DNA of 64,000 bases from the NCBI RefSeq assembly GCF_047496725.1, contig NC_132980.1, positions 8,476,572 through 8,540,571 on the forward strand, in the 5' to 3' direction. Below, in pieces: positions 38,356-53,000 of the stretch (position 1 is its first letter; every line of letters starts with the position of its first letter). A program made the position numbers and the translations under genes. The stretch comes from Anoplolepis gracilipes. Lineage: Eukaryota; Arthropoda; Insecta; Hymenoptera; Formicidae. Below the pieces are notes generated by a model that was not told the DNA's origin, searched no databases, and was given only the letters and a program-made list of their open reading frames with translations.

Positions 38356-41300
38356 ATGTTCGGAAAGGTGCCACCGTCGAACACGCCAGGTCCGCCTAAT
38401 AACGGTGGCCAAGCGTCAGCTAAGTCGTGCGCCAGGCTGCCGACGACGATGACAACGACGAGCACGGCGTCGTGTCTGCCGTGCTTCTCGACGGAAGAGA
38501 CGCCGACTTTAGGCGCCGATGATAAAGCGAGATTCTGGCGACCGACGAAGGACAACGCCGACGACCCTGCCGCGGTAGTCTCCGAAGCTCCTTGTAATTC
38601 TCTGCAACCCTTTCCCAGTCACACGGACACCTCATCCGTCACCGTGGAGCTTCCTAGATCCTGCAGGACCGACGCGATGACAACGACGATCTGCATCGCC
38701 GCTTGCTCCAAGATCTCGGCCAAATGTTCTCCCAAGGAAACAGCGTCGCAGATCAGCAGGAATCACGCCAATGCGACGCAAAAATGTACTTCCAGTCAGA
38801 ACTGCCCGAACTTCCCGAAGATCGGCAGATCGCGAAGACCGCAATCCGTGTCGACTGGAAGTCTTAATGTCGAGTCGTGCACGAGAGACTCTACGAAAAC
38901 CGTGAAGAAGAGTGTCGTTAACCGAGAGTCTTCGAGTGGCAAAGAACAGCAAACAGGCGGCAACAGAACGACGTACAGCGAGCAGCAATCCAAATGCTCT
39001 CAAGCATACGCTGCCAAGTTATCTTCCGCGACGTCTTCCGAAATGATTAACCACTCGTCAGACGGAAAGAGATCCAACAACGAGGATCTCTCGGAAGACA
39101 CGTGCGTGGGTTATTCCGCGAACAGTGCATCTAATGTATCGACTGTAAACGAATTATTGTATGTGCATCAAAAGCCAGCGTCGAGGATAGTCGACGTGAA
39201 AGACGGCACCGGCGATTCTGCGATCACCACCGTGACCTGCGAAGACGACTCCTGCGTCAGTGACTTCGTCACCTCTACGCCGTCCAAGGACTGGACGGCG
39301 TCTAGGAAGGTCAGCGATGCGCTGCAACAGAATTGCGCGTCCTGCGCGCCGCAGGATCTCCCCACGGAACTGCAGTCGTCCACGTCCTCGTCGAGGAGTT
39401 ACAAGGAAAAGTGTCGTGATCTTTCTTGGCGACCTACGGAGATGGCGGAGAGCGGCGCGATACACGGATTGACAATGTGTTCGGGGGAGACGTTTCAGGA
39501 TACGAGCTCGAAGAGACGTACCGGAGCATCCTGTCAGGCCCTGAGGCACGCCGTCGCCTCGTTGAACCGCCTGGACGACTTTTACATGGAGAAAATTGGC
39601 GCGGGTTTCTTCTCGGAGGTTTACAAGGTAAGTTGCAATAATTAATTTTAAAAAAACGCAATTTAAAAAGTATATATTAAAACAAAAAGCTAATTATTGA
39701 TGCAAAATAAATAAATAAATATTAACCAATTAAATTATCACTGAAATATTCGTGCGATTTAATGCAAAACTTATTTAATGCGATGGATATGGAACACATT
39801 ATATATGCTTGCGAAGCTCATTATATAGAGTATATTACATTATGCAGAGGTAATATGCGGATACGTAAGGGACGTGTCCTATTTTGAATTTCCATCGCAT
39901 TAAATTTCGTTTTAAATAACAAAGATGTTTTATTGATGTAGTCCAAGATAATTTTTTCTTTTAATGCCTAAGTGAAATATTAAATTGCAATAGAATATCA
40001 AACATTTAAATGATTTATTTAATCTCATAATAAGCAACTATCACTATTATGCTGGAACACAGGAGTTTAACTATATTTTACAAGTAAATTTATATTTATA
40101 TAATTTTCATTAATATATATTTGCATAGTTCATTAAATTGACGTAAAATTCAAACTATTACGCGACTTAAATTTTTTTCGCATCTAATAAGTATGGTTTT
40201 AAAAAAGTTTTATTTCATTGATATGAATAAACATCCGATCGAGTGTAATATCGTTTATTCAAAAGATCGAAGATGCTATTAGATGCTACGAAATATATAT
40301 TTGGACTCATTAGAGTAGCTCGTTATATAAAAACTTTTTTTCCCGGATGGCACGCGCTTCCTCTTAATACTCGCTATTGTTCCTAAACAATCGCTCATTT
40401 GAAACGGACGCTCTCCCCATATCTCTTCTATGGAATGTGCTATCTTGGCAGATTGATATCTCGACAGAGATTAGATACGCCTGCTCGCTAACACGTGAAC
40501 ATATATATTCGTGAAATTAATTCTACTCGTAAATCGCGCCGTTATTTGCCGATAATGAGCGATCAGAAAAGTTTTTTTGTCGCGACGTACAGCTTTTCTG
40601 GAATCTTTACTTTACATTTATTCTTCACATAAAATCCGCATTTTCCTCGATCCCACTAAACTTTATCAACTACTCGCGAAAGGAAGGAAAATCGCGGAGG
40701 AGTGTTTTCCAATTCATTATTCAGTTATTTTAAATTATACGAGCAATGTATAATTAACGCAATACAAAACTAACGTACGAAGATAAAGATAATGCAGTAT
40801 TTATTGCATGAATATACTGAAATGAGAAAATAGTATTAATAAAATACTTGATAAAATCGCGAAACAATAAAAGATGCACTTTTTTCCGAAAGCGTGAAAT
40901 TTTATTGATTATTATCACGAAAAGTCAAAAATTATAGAGAATGTTTCTCATCAACAGATCAACGGTTCTAAATTACTCTGCAAAATCTCAAAACTAAAAT
41001 CTCGCAAAAGAAAAAAAGAAACGAAAATATTTAATCTATTAAATCAAACTTAATTTTAATTTAATATTGACTTTCACTGAAAACATACACATCGAATACT
41101 TCATAATAAGAATCAATTTCTAAATGTTGAATGATAAAATTTCTCTCATAATTGAAAAAAATATCTTGGAAAGTGCAACGCATTGAACACAATGTAGTAT
41201 AAATATCATAATGCACTCTTCTATCAAATTTCATGGTTACATATTTTACGTACATAACGTTTGCGAATGCAGAAGACGTTGCGACTTACAATAGTGTCAC

Positions 41301-41596
41301 GGCAGCTTACGTAAATCATTGTATTTATTCACAGCGAGTAGGAGCACGTAATTATCGAAGGGTCTTATCCTTGACTTTATTTTTCTTGAATGTGATTTTA
41401 GAAATTTAAATTAGTTAACACTATAATAATAAAATATATATTTTTTTTTTCGAAAATAATTTATATAAAACAGTGAAAAAGTAGGCATCTTAATTGTTTA
41501 AATATTTATTAGGATTTCAAGGGATGGAGGAAAGATACGAGACATCCGTTTGTTGCAAACATATTTCCGCGTTAAGTCCGTAAAAATTATATTTTT

Positions 41597-41638
<42 letters not shown>

Positions 41639-44600
41639 TCCTAGAAATATTGTTGTATAAGAATATAATAAAACGAAATAAAAATAAGTAAATATGACAA
41701 GATATTATATACAATAATTAGAATTAAAATAGTAGCCTTGTAAACACGAAATGGAGGCAAACAAATTATATCGCTCTAATTGCGTGCTTTTATTGTAAGA
41801 GGGAATCGTCGAGACTCGGCTTGTTGACTCGAGATAGAGTCGTGTAGCAATTTTGCGGCAATCGATCGAAATTTGCCGTGTCGAGCACGTGATGCCGCAT
41901 TTTGCAAAGGAGAGATTTATATGCACGTGTCTCTCTATCGATTTATCTACACCACGTGCGGCGGCGGTCGGCTAAATTGTAGCCGGAAAGCTGCCCCAGT
42001 TTTGCTTAGATATTCCTTTCGTGCGATCTGCAATTTTGCGCATTCACAGCGCCCGCGATTGCGGCAGATGCGCGACTCTTTGCGCTGGAACTACCTGTGC
42101 ACCAGAAGTCAGCCGAGCAGTCCGGGACCTTGAGAAGTATGCCGCGGCTTCTCCGACGCGTTATAAATAGGTCAACAGGAAATTGAGCACGTAGTGACTG
42201 CGGTGATTCCTCCTGTGCAGCGGTGCGCAAACATCGCGGCAACTCTCGTAGAATAGTTCTCCTTACAAATAACTTTTCTTACACGGTATTCTTATTATGA
42301 AGTATTCGGTGCGTATGTTTTCGGTGAAAGTCGATTAAATTAAAATTAAGTTTGATTTAATAATTAAATATTTTCGTTTCTTTTTTTCTTTTGCGAGATT
42401 TTAGTTTTGAGATTTTGCAGAATTTTTTAGTAAAACGCAGAACAATTTCTCTCTTTTTTTTTTCTCTCTTGCTCAATGATTACCAAAGATAATATTTTTC
42501 TGCTTCACCAGATGGTGAATAGCGCACCTCTGCTTGAGCGCATTAGACTCGTTTAAAAATAAACTGTTGGTTCTCGATATTATCGCGAGTGGGATCGATG
42601 TTTGTCTCGTAAAATACACCGACGATAAGGTCAATTTTTACTTGCAATCTTCTACCGAACATGGTTAAAATTAAAAATATTTTAACTTTATATGAAGGTT
42701 GTTATATTTTACTGATTACTTGTTCTTGATTTTTTACACAATTCTTTGTTAGACATGTACAAATTTTGAAAAATATTTAACAATTTCAATTTGAAAAAAG
42801 TTTGATATCTTATATCATCTTGTCAAAATTTAATGCTTTTTGTATTACACGTTACATATTCAATTAAACTATAAAATATAAAATAAAAAGATTATTAAAT
42901 TATATTAATAAAGTTTAATATTTAAATCTGATAATTTAAATTTAGTTGATTACACAGAAAATAATGTGTGGAAAAATGTATCTGTTTTTTTTTTTAATTT
43001 AGCATCTTTTTCTTATCTTAAATTTATTAAACATTTATTTATTATGATAAAATCTTTTGTAATTTAATAACGAAAAATCTGTAAAGAAATATAGCCATTG
43101 CGAGAATTTTGAAAATGAATTATTACAATTATTATAATAAAATTGAACATATATTTTGAAAAAGTTTAAGAGTTAATTGTAACCTACGTAAGGTTATTGA
43201 GGGACTCAGATTCGTACATTTTTGGCACGATAAGTCAATCACCGTGCCAAGAATTTTGAACAAGCACTTTAACCAATTTTCTAGTCGAACATATGTATGA
43301 TCACATACTTTAATTTTAATTATAAATAACGAACGAATTTGCTTACAACGTCTATGGCTGTTTTAATTGAATTTAAAATACCATTATCGCTTAAACTTGA
43401 CGTTTAGTAGATTTTCATGAAAAATGAAAAGGTTATATATAATAAAAGATTAATCTTGAGATAGAAAAAAGATGTGTTTCAAAAAAGATATCTTATTAAA
43501 GATATTTTGTTTCCTTTTTTACACACCAAAAAATATATCTAATATCTTTAGAGAGATTTAAGGATTTATTAAAAAATATTGCAAATCCCAATAAATCATC
43601 TAATAATTTATTTTATTTTATTAATATGCAATTATTATTTAACATTAGATATGGAATATAATATATCTTCATACTCAAGTTAATCGAATCAACTGCTATT
43701 CGCGCGAAATTTCGCACTAGATTCCGGTTATGTTCCAAGACTTATGAAACTTTACAGAATTTGGAGTAACGTCAAAAATCACATAACGACGAATAATCGT
43801 TATTGTTGTTCCCGCGAGCGAATTGTTATAAATAAATGGAACACAACCAATTAATTGTATATATTGAATTTTTAGGATCACCTTTACTACTAAAACATTA
43901 ATTAGTATTAAATAACAACATTAGATAGTCACATATGTACTAGAAATTAATTGTATTGAAATTGCATAATAATAGAACTCTAATTAAAATATGCTAATAT
44001 TTTGAAAAATAATACTAATACACAATTAATAAAAAATATTATTTACATTTGTTCTTACGTGACTCTTCGACTACAAAATTCGAGCAATAAAAGAATGAGT
44101 GATGAATAGTCACTGACAAATCATATGCACGTGTTTTAACGATCGTCGAGATAGTCAAGGTTGCTGATAAGCCACGATAAAAAACGGTAAACTTTGTATT
44201 CTACGATTAATAAAGTTTCTTTTTTCAACTATAAATAATTAATAACGAGTATCACTAATTATTAATTTTAAACTTTTGTATATTTTTCAAGCACAGAATT
44301 ATTTTGATTATTTGTTGCTTTGAAATTATACTAAAAAAGATAAAAATTAAAATAAAACGAGTTTTTATAATATGTAAAAATACATATGCCCGACAAAAAA
44401 AATAGCAGACAAAATAGAAGGAAAAGATCAAACAAAAGATGCAGTCTATTTTTAAACTGCAATGAGCTTTCGTATACATATAGTTGTGTCACCGTATATC
44501 GTGACGAATTAGAGCGCGCCAATCAGAAATCCAAACTCAAATCTTTCCAGCCAAGTATTGAGCCAAGTTTATGTGATGCATATTAAAGTAGTTTAGACAT

Positions 44601-47008
44601 ATTTACATATTATATGAACAACTTTCGTCCAGATTAATTTCCTAGATTATGTTACAATATCTCAAACACTGCCAAAAATAATTTTAGCTTTAAGTATACT
44701 ATATGTATAGAAAGATTGTTATTTTTCTGCATTTTGTCATCTATGCATTAACACGTAGCAGGTATTAAATTATATGATTTTAATTAATTTTTAACTGAAT
44801 ATGTAATCGAAAACTTGATTTTCTTAGGAGAAAAGCGGAGAAGAAAATAATTTTAGAATTTTTACATAACATATTTCTTGGCATTTTGTGATAATTAATT
44901 TGGAATTTTAATTTTGTTTAATTTACGAATAATTAACCCAATAAAAATAGAGAACTTTACGTATATGTAAAGCGTGAAATTTGCATGAAGTGGCAAGAGT
45001 CTCTTGATGATTGGCCGACGTATTGATTTATGATACGCGTTGAAGGACGCAATTCCGAACGTTGCAACGGTACAGTCCGCGCTCGATTTCTTATCTTCAC
45101 TCATTAAACGCAATGCTCGCATGAATACTGCATAAGGTGTATCTAAAGCGTGCATTCCGTCGGTGTCGCTTATCGCGCGCGACCGCGTACGTTTCAACCG
45201 GGACCGTCTCGAGCAATTGCACCATCACGTAATCGACGTTCCGTTGCGAAACTGTCATTGTTGCGAGAAAACGTGGTGCCTCCTCCTCAAATTGAGGCCT
45301 TAAGTGAAACGAACACGAGTCTTACGACGCTCTTACAACCGCCGAGAAGGAACTTCCTCTCGTTTGTTCTCCGCCTTTTCATTCCACCTACACGCGTTCT
45401 CATCCTCCCCGCTGGCTTTTAAATCCTTTTGACGGGAATCGCCCGCAGGCTCGACAGTAGAACTTCCCTTCGCTCTCGGCTTCCCATCGAAATCACCGCT
45501 CGTTACGCGTCCAATCACGGCTCTCATCTCGCTCGGTTATTCAATGGAAAAAAGACAGTAATCATCATTTTTACGAAAGTGATCGAACTGGTCTATATCT
45601 GTGAAGAAAAATTATTCCTGTCCAAATCTGTCAAATCTCACGACTCTTTTTAATATTCACTGTCCAATTAAATTTCTTAATATAAAAATATCTTCGTATT
45701 TATTTTGATTTGATTGAATTAATTATTTTAATGTGTCTTTGATGAATGTTTAAAAATAACTTGACTTCTCTTGCATTCGTTAAAAACAAATTTGTTAAGA
45801 AATCAATAACTAATAAAGAGATGTATGCGACGACACTTTCTTTTCATGCTTCCTATATAGATACAACTCTCAATCGCGATTTCCCGATCGTTCGATCGGC
45901 GATGACATTAATCTTCAATCAGGCGAAAGTCGATGCGAGGAAATCGGAGGATCACCGTTCGAATTCTCTTTAATCGCTTACCATCACAGCGGACAAATCG
46001 CCGCGGAATGCAATTATTATTTGCGTCGATAATCCCGAGAGCTTTTACGAGCGGTATGCACAAGCGGCAACGACGAGTTGCCGTTCGTGGTGAAAACGCA
46101 GTAAATTATCGGTAATGACATGCATAATGACTACGGCGTGCGATTATTGGCGATGCTCGGGAGTCGGTGGGACATGAAAGAGCTGGCTAAGAACCGGAGG
46201 CTTCGCTGGTCGCACGTGATGATCAGACCATGACTCGATATAGCGAACGTTGCGATAATTCGATATTGCGAATGTCTCGCGGATATAATAGGCGAAAGTT
46301 AACTATATCTGCTCGCTGCATGTAAGGTGAACAAAAATAGAGTCGCATACTCTTATTTTTTTCACCCCACGATGACATTTCCTGTGGACTTATTATTGTG
46401 GCATTTTATCCTTATTAATTTAAATGTTTTTAAATACATAAAATATTTAATTGTAGATTTTTAGTTTTATTGATTTTTTAAAATAATTTTTTTATTGATG
46501 CTCTCAGCGTAAAAAATTTATTTCTAGATATCAAGTGATAAACCTACATACATAAAGGAGCAAGAAAAATGCGAAATCGAAATAAAAAGCAAAAAAATGT
46601 TGCAGAATACAAATATATAACTAACAAAAGTATATTGTCATGCAAAATAAATTTTTTATTGTTAATTTCTTTATTTAGAAAAAAATGTAGTAAAAATATA
46701 ATGTAGAAAAAATATGATTATCTAAATTAGAATATAGATTACGTGTGAGATTACGCGTAAAATGATTACGCGTTGAGATTATAGCAATTCCAATTTTATG
46801 ACAAATTGCCGAAGGAACGGTTCTCCAAGAACATTATTTGTGGCATTTGCTTGATCGTTCCAGTCATTCACATTGAAACATTCTCCGCATTCGCTTATGT
46901 ACGTAATCGCCGCTATGAAAATAACGATACAATTTATGTTTTTTTTTTATCTCATAGTTAATTTGAACTTCTCGAAACTGTAAGTAAAACGGGAAATAAA
47001 ATCTGTTT

Positions 47009-47047
<39 letters not shown>

Positions 47048-50000
47048 TTACTTAATTAAAGTTTTACAGAAAAGTGAGATTAAAAACAATTTATTTTTAT
47101 GAGAAAAATGTTAATTTCTGAAGCTATTATTAATTTTATCAACTTGAATTAATAAATTTTTAAAATTTTATATATATTTTTATAAATTTAATAGATTTTT
47201 ACAAAAATATTTTTAAAGTTTTTAGAGTATCAATTTTTAAATATTATTTTTTTAAGAACATTATACTTGTTAATTATTTTTACCTGTCCTATGTTACTTT
47301 CGATTATACTACACATTGATTAGTATTCATTAAGCGAAAATTAAATTCTCTGTCTATGAAATATTTCATAACATTATATGGAGCGGAAACTTTGCAAAAC
47401 ATTGTTCGCGTTCCACGGAAATGACGATATTAATTGCGAAGTCAATCTATCTAATTACGATTGACAATAGGTAAACATTACGGATCCGGATGTCTTAATT
47501 ACGGTGAGATTTCGTCGACCATAACAAGATGTGCGGGACTATATACATATATAGTATCAATTAAGATATAAACCGATAAAAGAAAACAAGTCTAAATTCT
47601 AGCAATTTCTTATTGCATAGTAAAAAATGAATAATGAATATATAAGAAAATAATTACTTTAAGCTCTCTCTCTCTCTCTCTTTCTCTCTTTTTAATAAAT
47701 GTAATATTGCAATCTTTAGGATTTTATTATTTTTCCTTTGTGTACGGAAACTTTTTGTTTCCATAATATACTCATGCGAATTAATCAACGCTTACAGTAA
47801 AAATATTTCAATAGCTGTATATCCACTTGAAAATTTCAATAAACAATTCAAGAACTTAGTTAACGGGATTCATAATCTTTCAACGAAGAGTGAACTGGCA
47901 TCATCTCGCGCTTACATTCGTCCGTTGGAAACGACCTTGCCTGTGACTCAAGAGTTCGTAGGTAGTACCGGCATTTCCTTTCCTCTCGTGCGAGAATATG
48001 CTGGAAGTAGACGAGAAAGCCGGTCACGGCATGCTGGCCATGGAGTACGAACACTCTCTAATGAGTCTCGCTCGGTCGTTCGCTCGTTTGCCTTCCGCGC
48101 GATTCGATTCGTTACCGTTCCCACCTGCACGACATGTGTGGTATCAGTTCGTAGACTTCCGCGGGTAAAACTTGTACCAACGAAGCGTTTGCCTGTCTGT
48201 AAAAATTGTTTTCTATTTTTAAAGAGAGAAAATCAACTTTATTATGCTTCCTTATATTTGATTATCAACATAGCTTATAACAAGATTAAAAATACAGTAT
48301 TTTATTTTAGTAATATGATAATGTTTTACTGAAACTATCGTAGAATTTGCAGCTCAGGATTTTCTGGCATTTTTATAAAAAGTAAAAAATTTCCCACTGA
48401 ATAATTTTACAGTATTGTCTAGATCACTATTGATTTTTGAATTATTGCTATTTCGAGAAAAGAATTAACATCAGTAAAATTGTGAGTAACTGAAATGTGA
48501 TCCGCGCGTCCTCGTATTTTTATTGTATTCCGGATAATTACAAGTGAGAGCGGTCTCGCTGCTGTCACGAATGGGAAAATATCGAGATTTGTTGTCTCTT
48601 GAATTAATCCGATCGATTCACAATGACGGAACGCAAACGGAAAAGTACGTTCTCATGAAACCGTCATTCATTATTTAGCACTTGATATGTAAATAATAAA
48701 TGTGCGCGGTAAGTTTCACCGCGGCGAAATATACTCGTGCGCGTGCACGCGTGACAGGTTCTCGCTAACACCATCGCTTGGCTGACGTCGCGTTTCCGCG
48801 ATCCTTTTTTCCTAACCGTCGAGATCGATACACTATTGCCTGAAATTATTGCTGCCGCGCGATATTAATGTGATATTAATTATTTCGTTGTTATTCAAAT
48901 TAGGTGTATCTTTCCTTTCAAGTCTTAATTTATTTCTCGCTTCCTCGATCGTATTTCTAATCCTTAACATATTTTTTTCATTAGCGACATATAATTGTAA
49001 AGACAGTTGAGTAGATTTTCTGCACGTTTATATTATCTTAAACTACGTATCTATAATTTTTTAAAAATAAGTGAATTAAAATTATAAAATCGTGAAATTT
49101 CAAGATTTAATCGTCTGAGTGTTTCCGGTAGAAAATATAGAAAAAAGCAGTTTTCTCTTATATTTATATTACAATTATGCATACATATTAGTATAGCTTA
49201 CATTGCGATTTATCTAGATATGTACTCATTGTTATCTACTTATCAGATATAAACAGAATGCATGATACGTTTCGAGAAGCACATACTTGCGAGAAAAAAA
49301 ATGTTCCGACATACGTCCTATCTTTCTTTCGCGATCTTTAGAAATAAGGAGAAAGTTCGCAGGACACGCGTCGTGAGAAAGAAATCGATCGATATACCTA
49401 TATATTGTACGTTCTTTCGCATGAGAATTTCTCATTCATTGTACTTTTTCGTGACCTTGAATATCACTCCTCAACATTTTTTTCACAACATTGCAACAGA
49501 GACTAATCACGTGTTGCTTGTTCGTGGAATTAAGGATTTGTACATGGATCGAATTGAGTGTACAATTGATCTTTACTATATCAACAAAATTTGATATCTT
49601 GCTTTTATGTGATATGTTATGACTCAAGTTTTAATTATAATTAATTACATTAATTATAATCATTTGCAGAATTATATTTTAATTAATTAATTAGCAGTGA
49701 AGGTCATTGCATATTAAATTAATTCACTGACATTCACTGATTTAATTTTTATTCAATTAATATAAATTCTGAAAATTTAAGTTTTTTTATAAAATAGATG
49801 TTACATAATTATTTAAACGGTTTATTTATAAAATTATACTTAGATTTTTGTAAAATCATTTCAAAGTTTTACACTTAAGTTTGAAATGAAAACTAAAACT
49901 TTATAAATTAAATATAATTTTATTTTATTCTTACATTCTCTTGAAAAATCCAATTTTTTATAATTGTACATGATATTAATACTTACAAAGATTCGTATGT

Positions 50001-53000
50001 TAAAAAAGTATCTTTATTATTATAAAGAAATATGATAATATTGTAAAAAGATTTATTAAGAGCTATTAAAGAATATATTAAAAAATTAAAAATCTGCTTT
50101 TGTATGTCATTTTTTGCTATAGCTTATACATATTATATAACTTAATAAAGTTTACAACAATATAAATAAATAATTATCATTTATATATATATATATATAT
50201 ATTTCTGATTAAAATTGACGATAGACGTATGTTAAAAATGACATTTGTCTGATATTAATCAACGGAATGCATTTGCATGTGAGTGCAGTTAACCTTTATC
50301 AGACCGTATGTAGACACGTTGATTTTCCACCTAAAACAGCTTAACAAGCCTAAAAGTTTCTCGCATGATCGGTTTTTTAGGCATATTATTTTTAATCAGC
50401 TTTTGCCAGTTTGCGAAAACATAATTATATTTTTGTGGATTTCTGAAATATGATTATCGTGATGTCAAGCATTATAATTTCGCAAAATATGTAAATTATA
50501 TATAATAAATTAAAAGAATTATAGACAGCAAAAGGTACATATTTCTAAAACTGTTTTTGATGTGTGATAATTGTTATAAAACAAAAATAAATTTTCTCGA
50601 AAAAAAATTAAATTAGATATAAAATTACTAAAAGCTATTTAATGGAAAAAATGACATCATTACATTATAATTGTTATTTATTTTGATTAAAATTATACTT
50701 TTGCAATAAATAATGAAAGATTATACAATCTTTATCGTTTTCATGTCTATTTGAACAAAATTTTAAAAAATTTTGTGTTGAAAGGTTAAATATTGAGCGC
50801 ATTGAAAATATATCAAGACAAAAAGTTGCGAGAGCGCGTACTCTTTCGATCGTTTGTCTCGCGTTTGCATCCCCTATTTGGCGCTTTTCATCTCTCGGGT
50901 GCATTTATAATTAGACGGTTGACGGTTATGATGCTTGACGATAATTGTGAACATACGAGGTAGACCTTTGTAGAGAGCTTTTGAGCTTGCAAAGTCCAGT
51001 GCGCTTGTTAATTGGTTCGCTACTCTTAATTGCACCGTAGCTTGCCAGAACGATACTTGATAGATGAAGTGTTCGCTCTTCTGTCCTCCCTATAAAGTGA
51101 ACTTCTCAGCGGTTGAATCATCCGAGTCTAAAGAAATCGATAACACTATATACACAACAAAAATGTAATTTTTTTTTATAGAAATAATAAAAGCAAATGC
51201 TTTTCAAAGATTCTTAAAATTTTTAATTAGAAAAATATATTTATTATAATTGTATTTTAATTATATTTGTACTTAGCTTATATTTCTATGAATTAATTAT
51301 TAATTAAAATTAACAATCAATATTCTTCTGCAATTTGAAAACAGAGCAACTAAAATGATCACAACAATCAAATTAAGTTAAATTAATTAAAGAAAATCAT
51401 ATTAAATAAAAATTAAACGTGTACGAAAATGACACGTGTACGAAAATTTAACTCCTATTTTCCATATTTTTGCTTTTAGATCAGCATTTCTCCAGCCTGA
51501 TATTTTTTCACATTATTTTAATCGTTTAAAATTTCGTTTTTGAATAATGAGGGCTAGCTTTCGTTTTATTCAATTTTGTTCATACTGATCGTCACTTATA
51601 CGTGATAATGCTATGCGGGTGGAAAGGCGCGAAACGTGTTTTGCATTATGCATGCGACGCTCAAGGAGGTATTAATCACTCGCTGCTACATTATAATTGC
51701 CGGGCATGCTTTCTCTTCGCGGTCGTAAATACAATGACGCGTACTACGTAGAAAACACGCAATATCGAAGCTTTCCAGACAATGGGAATAATTCAAATAA
51801 ATCAGCGCAGGTGACAGATCGACAGCATCGTCCGATCTTCCTATCAGTCCACTTACCAATCCCTTAAATATCACCGAGCGTTGAACGGAAATAAAAGTCA
51901 TCGGATTAAACACGCACATGTGGACGGCTTTCTTCGTTCTCTCTCTTTTGTCGAGAAATAACAACGATTCGCAATCGTTCTGTTTACGACGGATTCGAAC
52001 TCCGGTTTTCGCATTCGTCACCGTTTTGGTCGCGAGCCAACTGGAGCCGGCCACTGCCAAGGAATTCTGGCTACGTTTTCTTTGGATATTATTCTCGACT
52101 TTTTAATCCGCAAAATTTCCATCTCGCGTCGAGATGTCGGCTGCAAAAGAGATTCTCTTCTCTCGCGTCGCGTCTCCATTTTCATTACCTTTCCCGTCTC
52201 ATCGTCGGCCGACTTCTTTTAGAGCCGGGATGAAATCCGAGATGAACGGTAAAATGTGCGCGAGAGCTGGAATGTAAAAGAGAGTGCATTACACGCCTTT
52301 CGACACCGGGAATCGGCTGAGTGATGTAATCTAGTGATCCTTAACTTCCCTCGCATCTCTTGTATTCTCACATGTTTTCACACCACCATGAAAAAAAAAC
52401 CATGTCAAATTCTTTATTTTTTTTTCTTTATTTATCTTTAAGAAAAGAAAATTATATTATACAGAAAATAAGAAACTCTATATTCAACTTAAAAACATTG
52501 GCGACAATATTTTTTCACAACTTTGACTGACGCCTTTAAAAACTCGAGTAAGATTAAGATATTATTAATAAAGGTGAAAAATAACTCTTTTAATATTTAT
52601 GTTACACATAAATATGCAATATACAGTACATTATATTGATAGAAATTCTTTGGCAGATAGATTCTTTGACTGCTAGTATTAACGGTATTTCTTCAGTAAA
52701 TATTTTATGAGTTTTTTTAAATTAATTCCACAATAAATCAGATATTTTATTTCTCTCACTACGCAACATATGCTTTAAAGTTCCTCTCGTATTTTTCACG
52801 AAACTGCTCTTCGGAAAGTTTATAATACTCGACTAGCGAGGTTGCGACAATTCTCATTAAGCAATCGCACTTTCAAGACTAATGAAGAAGTTACAGAGAT
52901 ATGTCCATTTTCGACATTGAACGATGCTGTGCGACCAGCGTCTTTACGAGCGTATATACGCTAACCAGATGCCGCACGATTTCATTAATAAGTTTCTCTT

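Noticed and set aside
38178..38555. 125-codon minus-strand frame opposite the TESK first coding exon, and similar ones at 38632-39003 and 39154-39549
   Set aside because: Antisense shadows of a GC-rich coding exon; the plus-strand frame has splice continuity and kinase homology.
43238..43265. Short hairpin TTGGCACG...CGTGCCAA
   Set aside because: Arms of 8 bp are too short to stand out in 64 kb, and nothing nearby gives it a role.
45150..45422. 90-codon frame in a CpG patch of the large TESK intron
   Set aside because: No homology I recognise and no splice sites; antisense frames are equally open.
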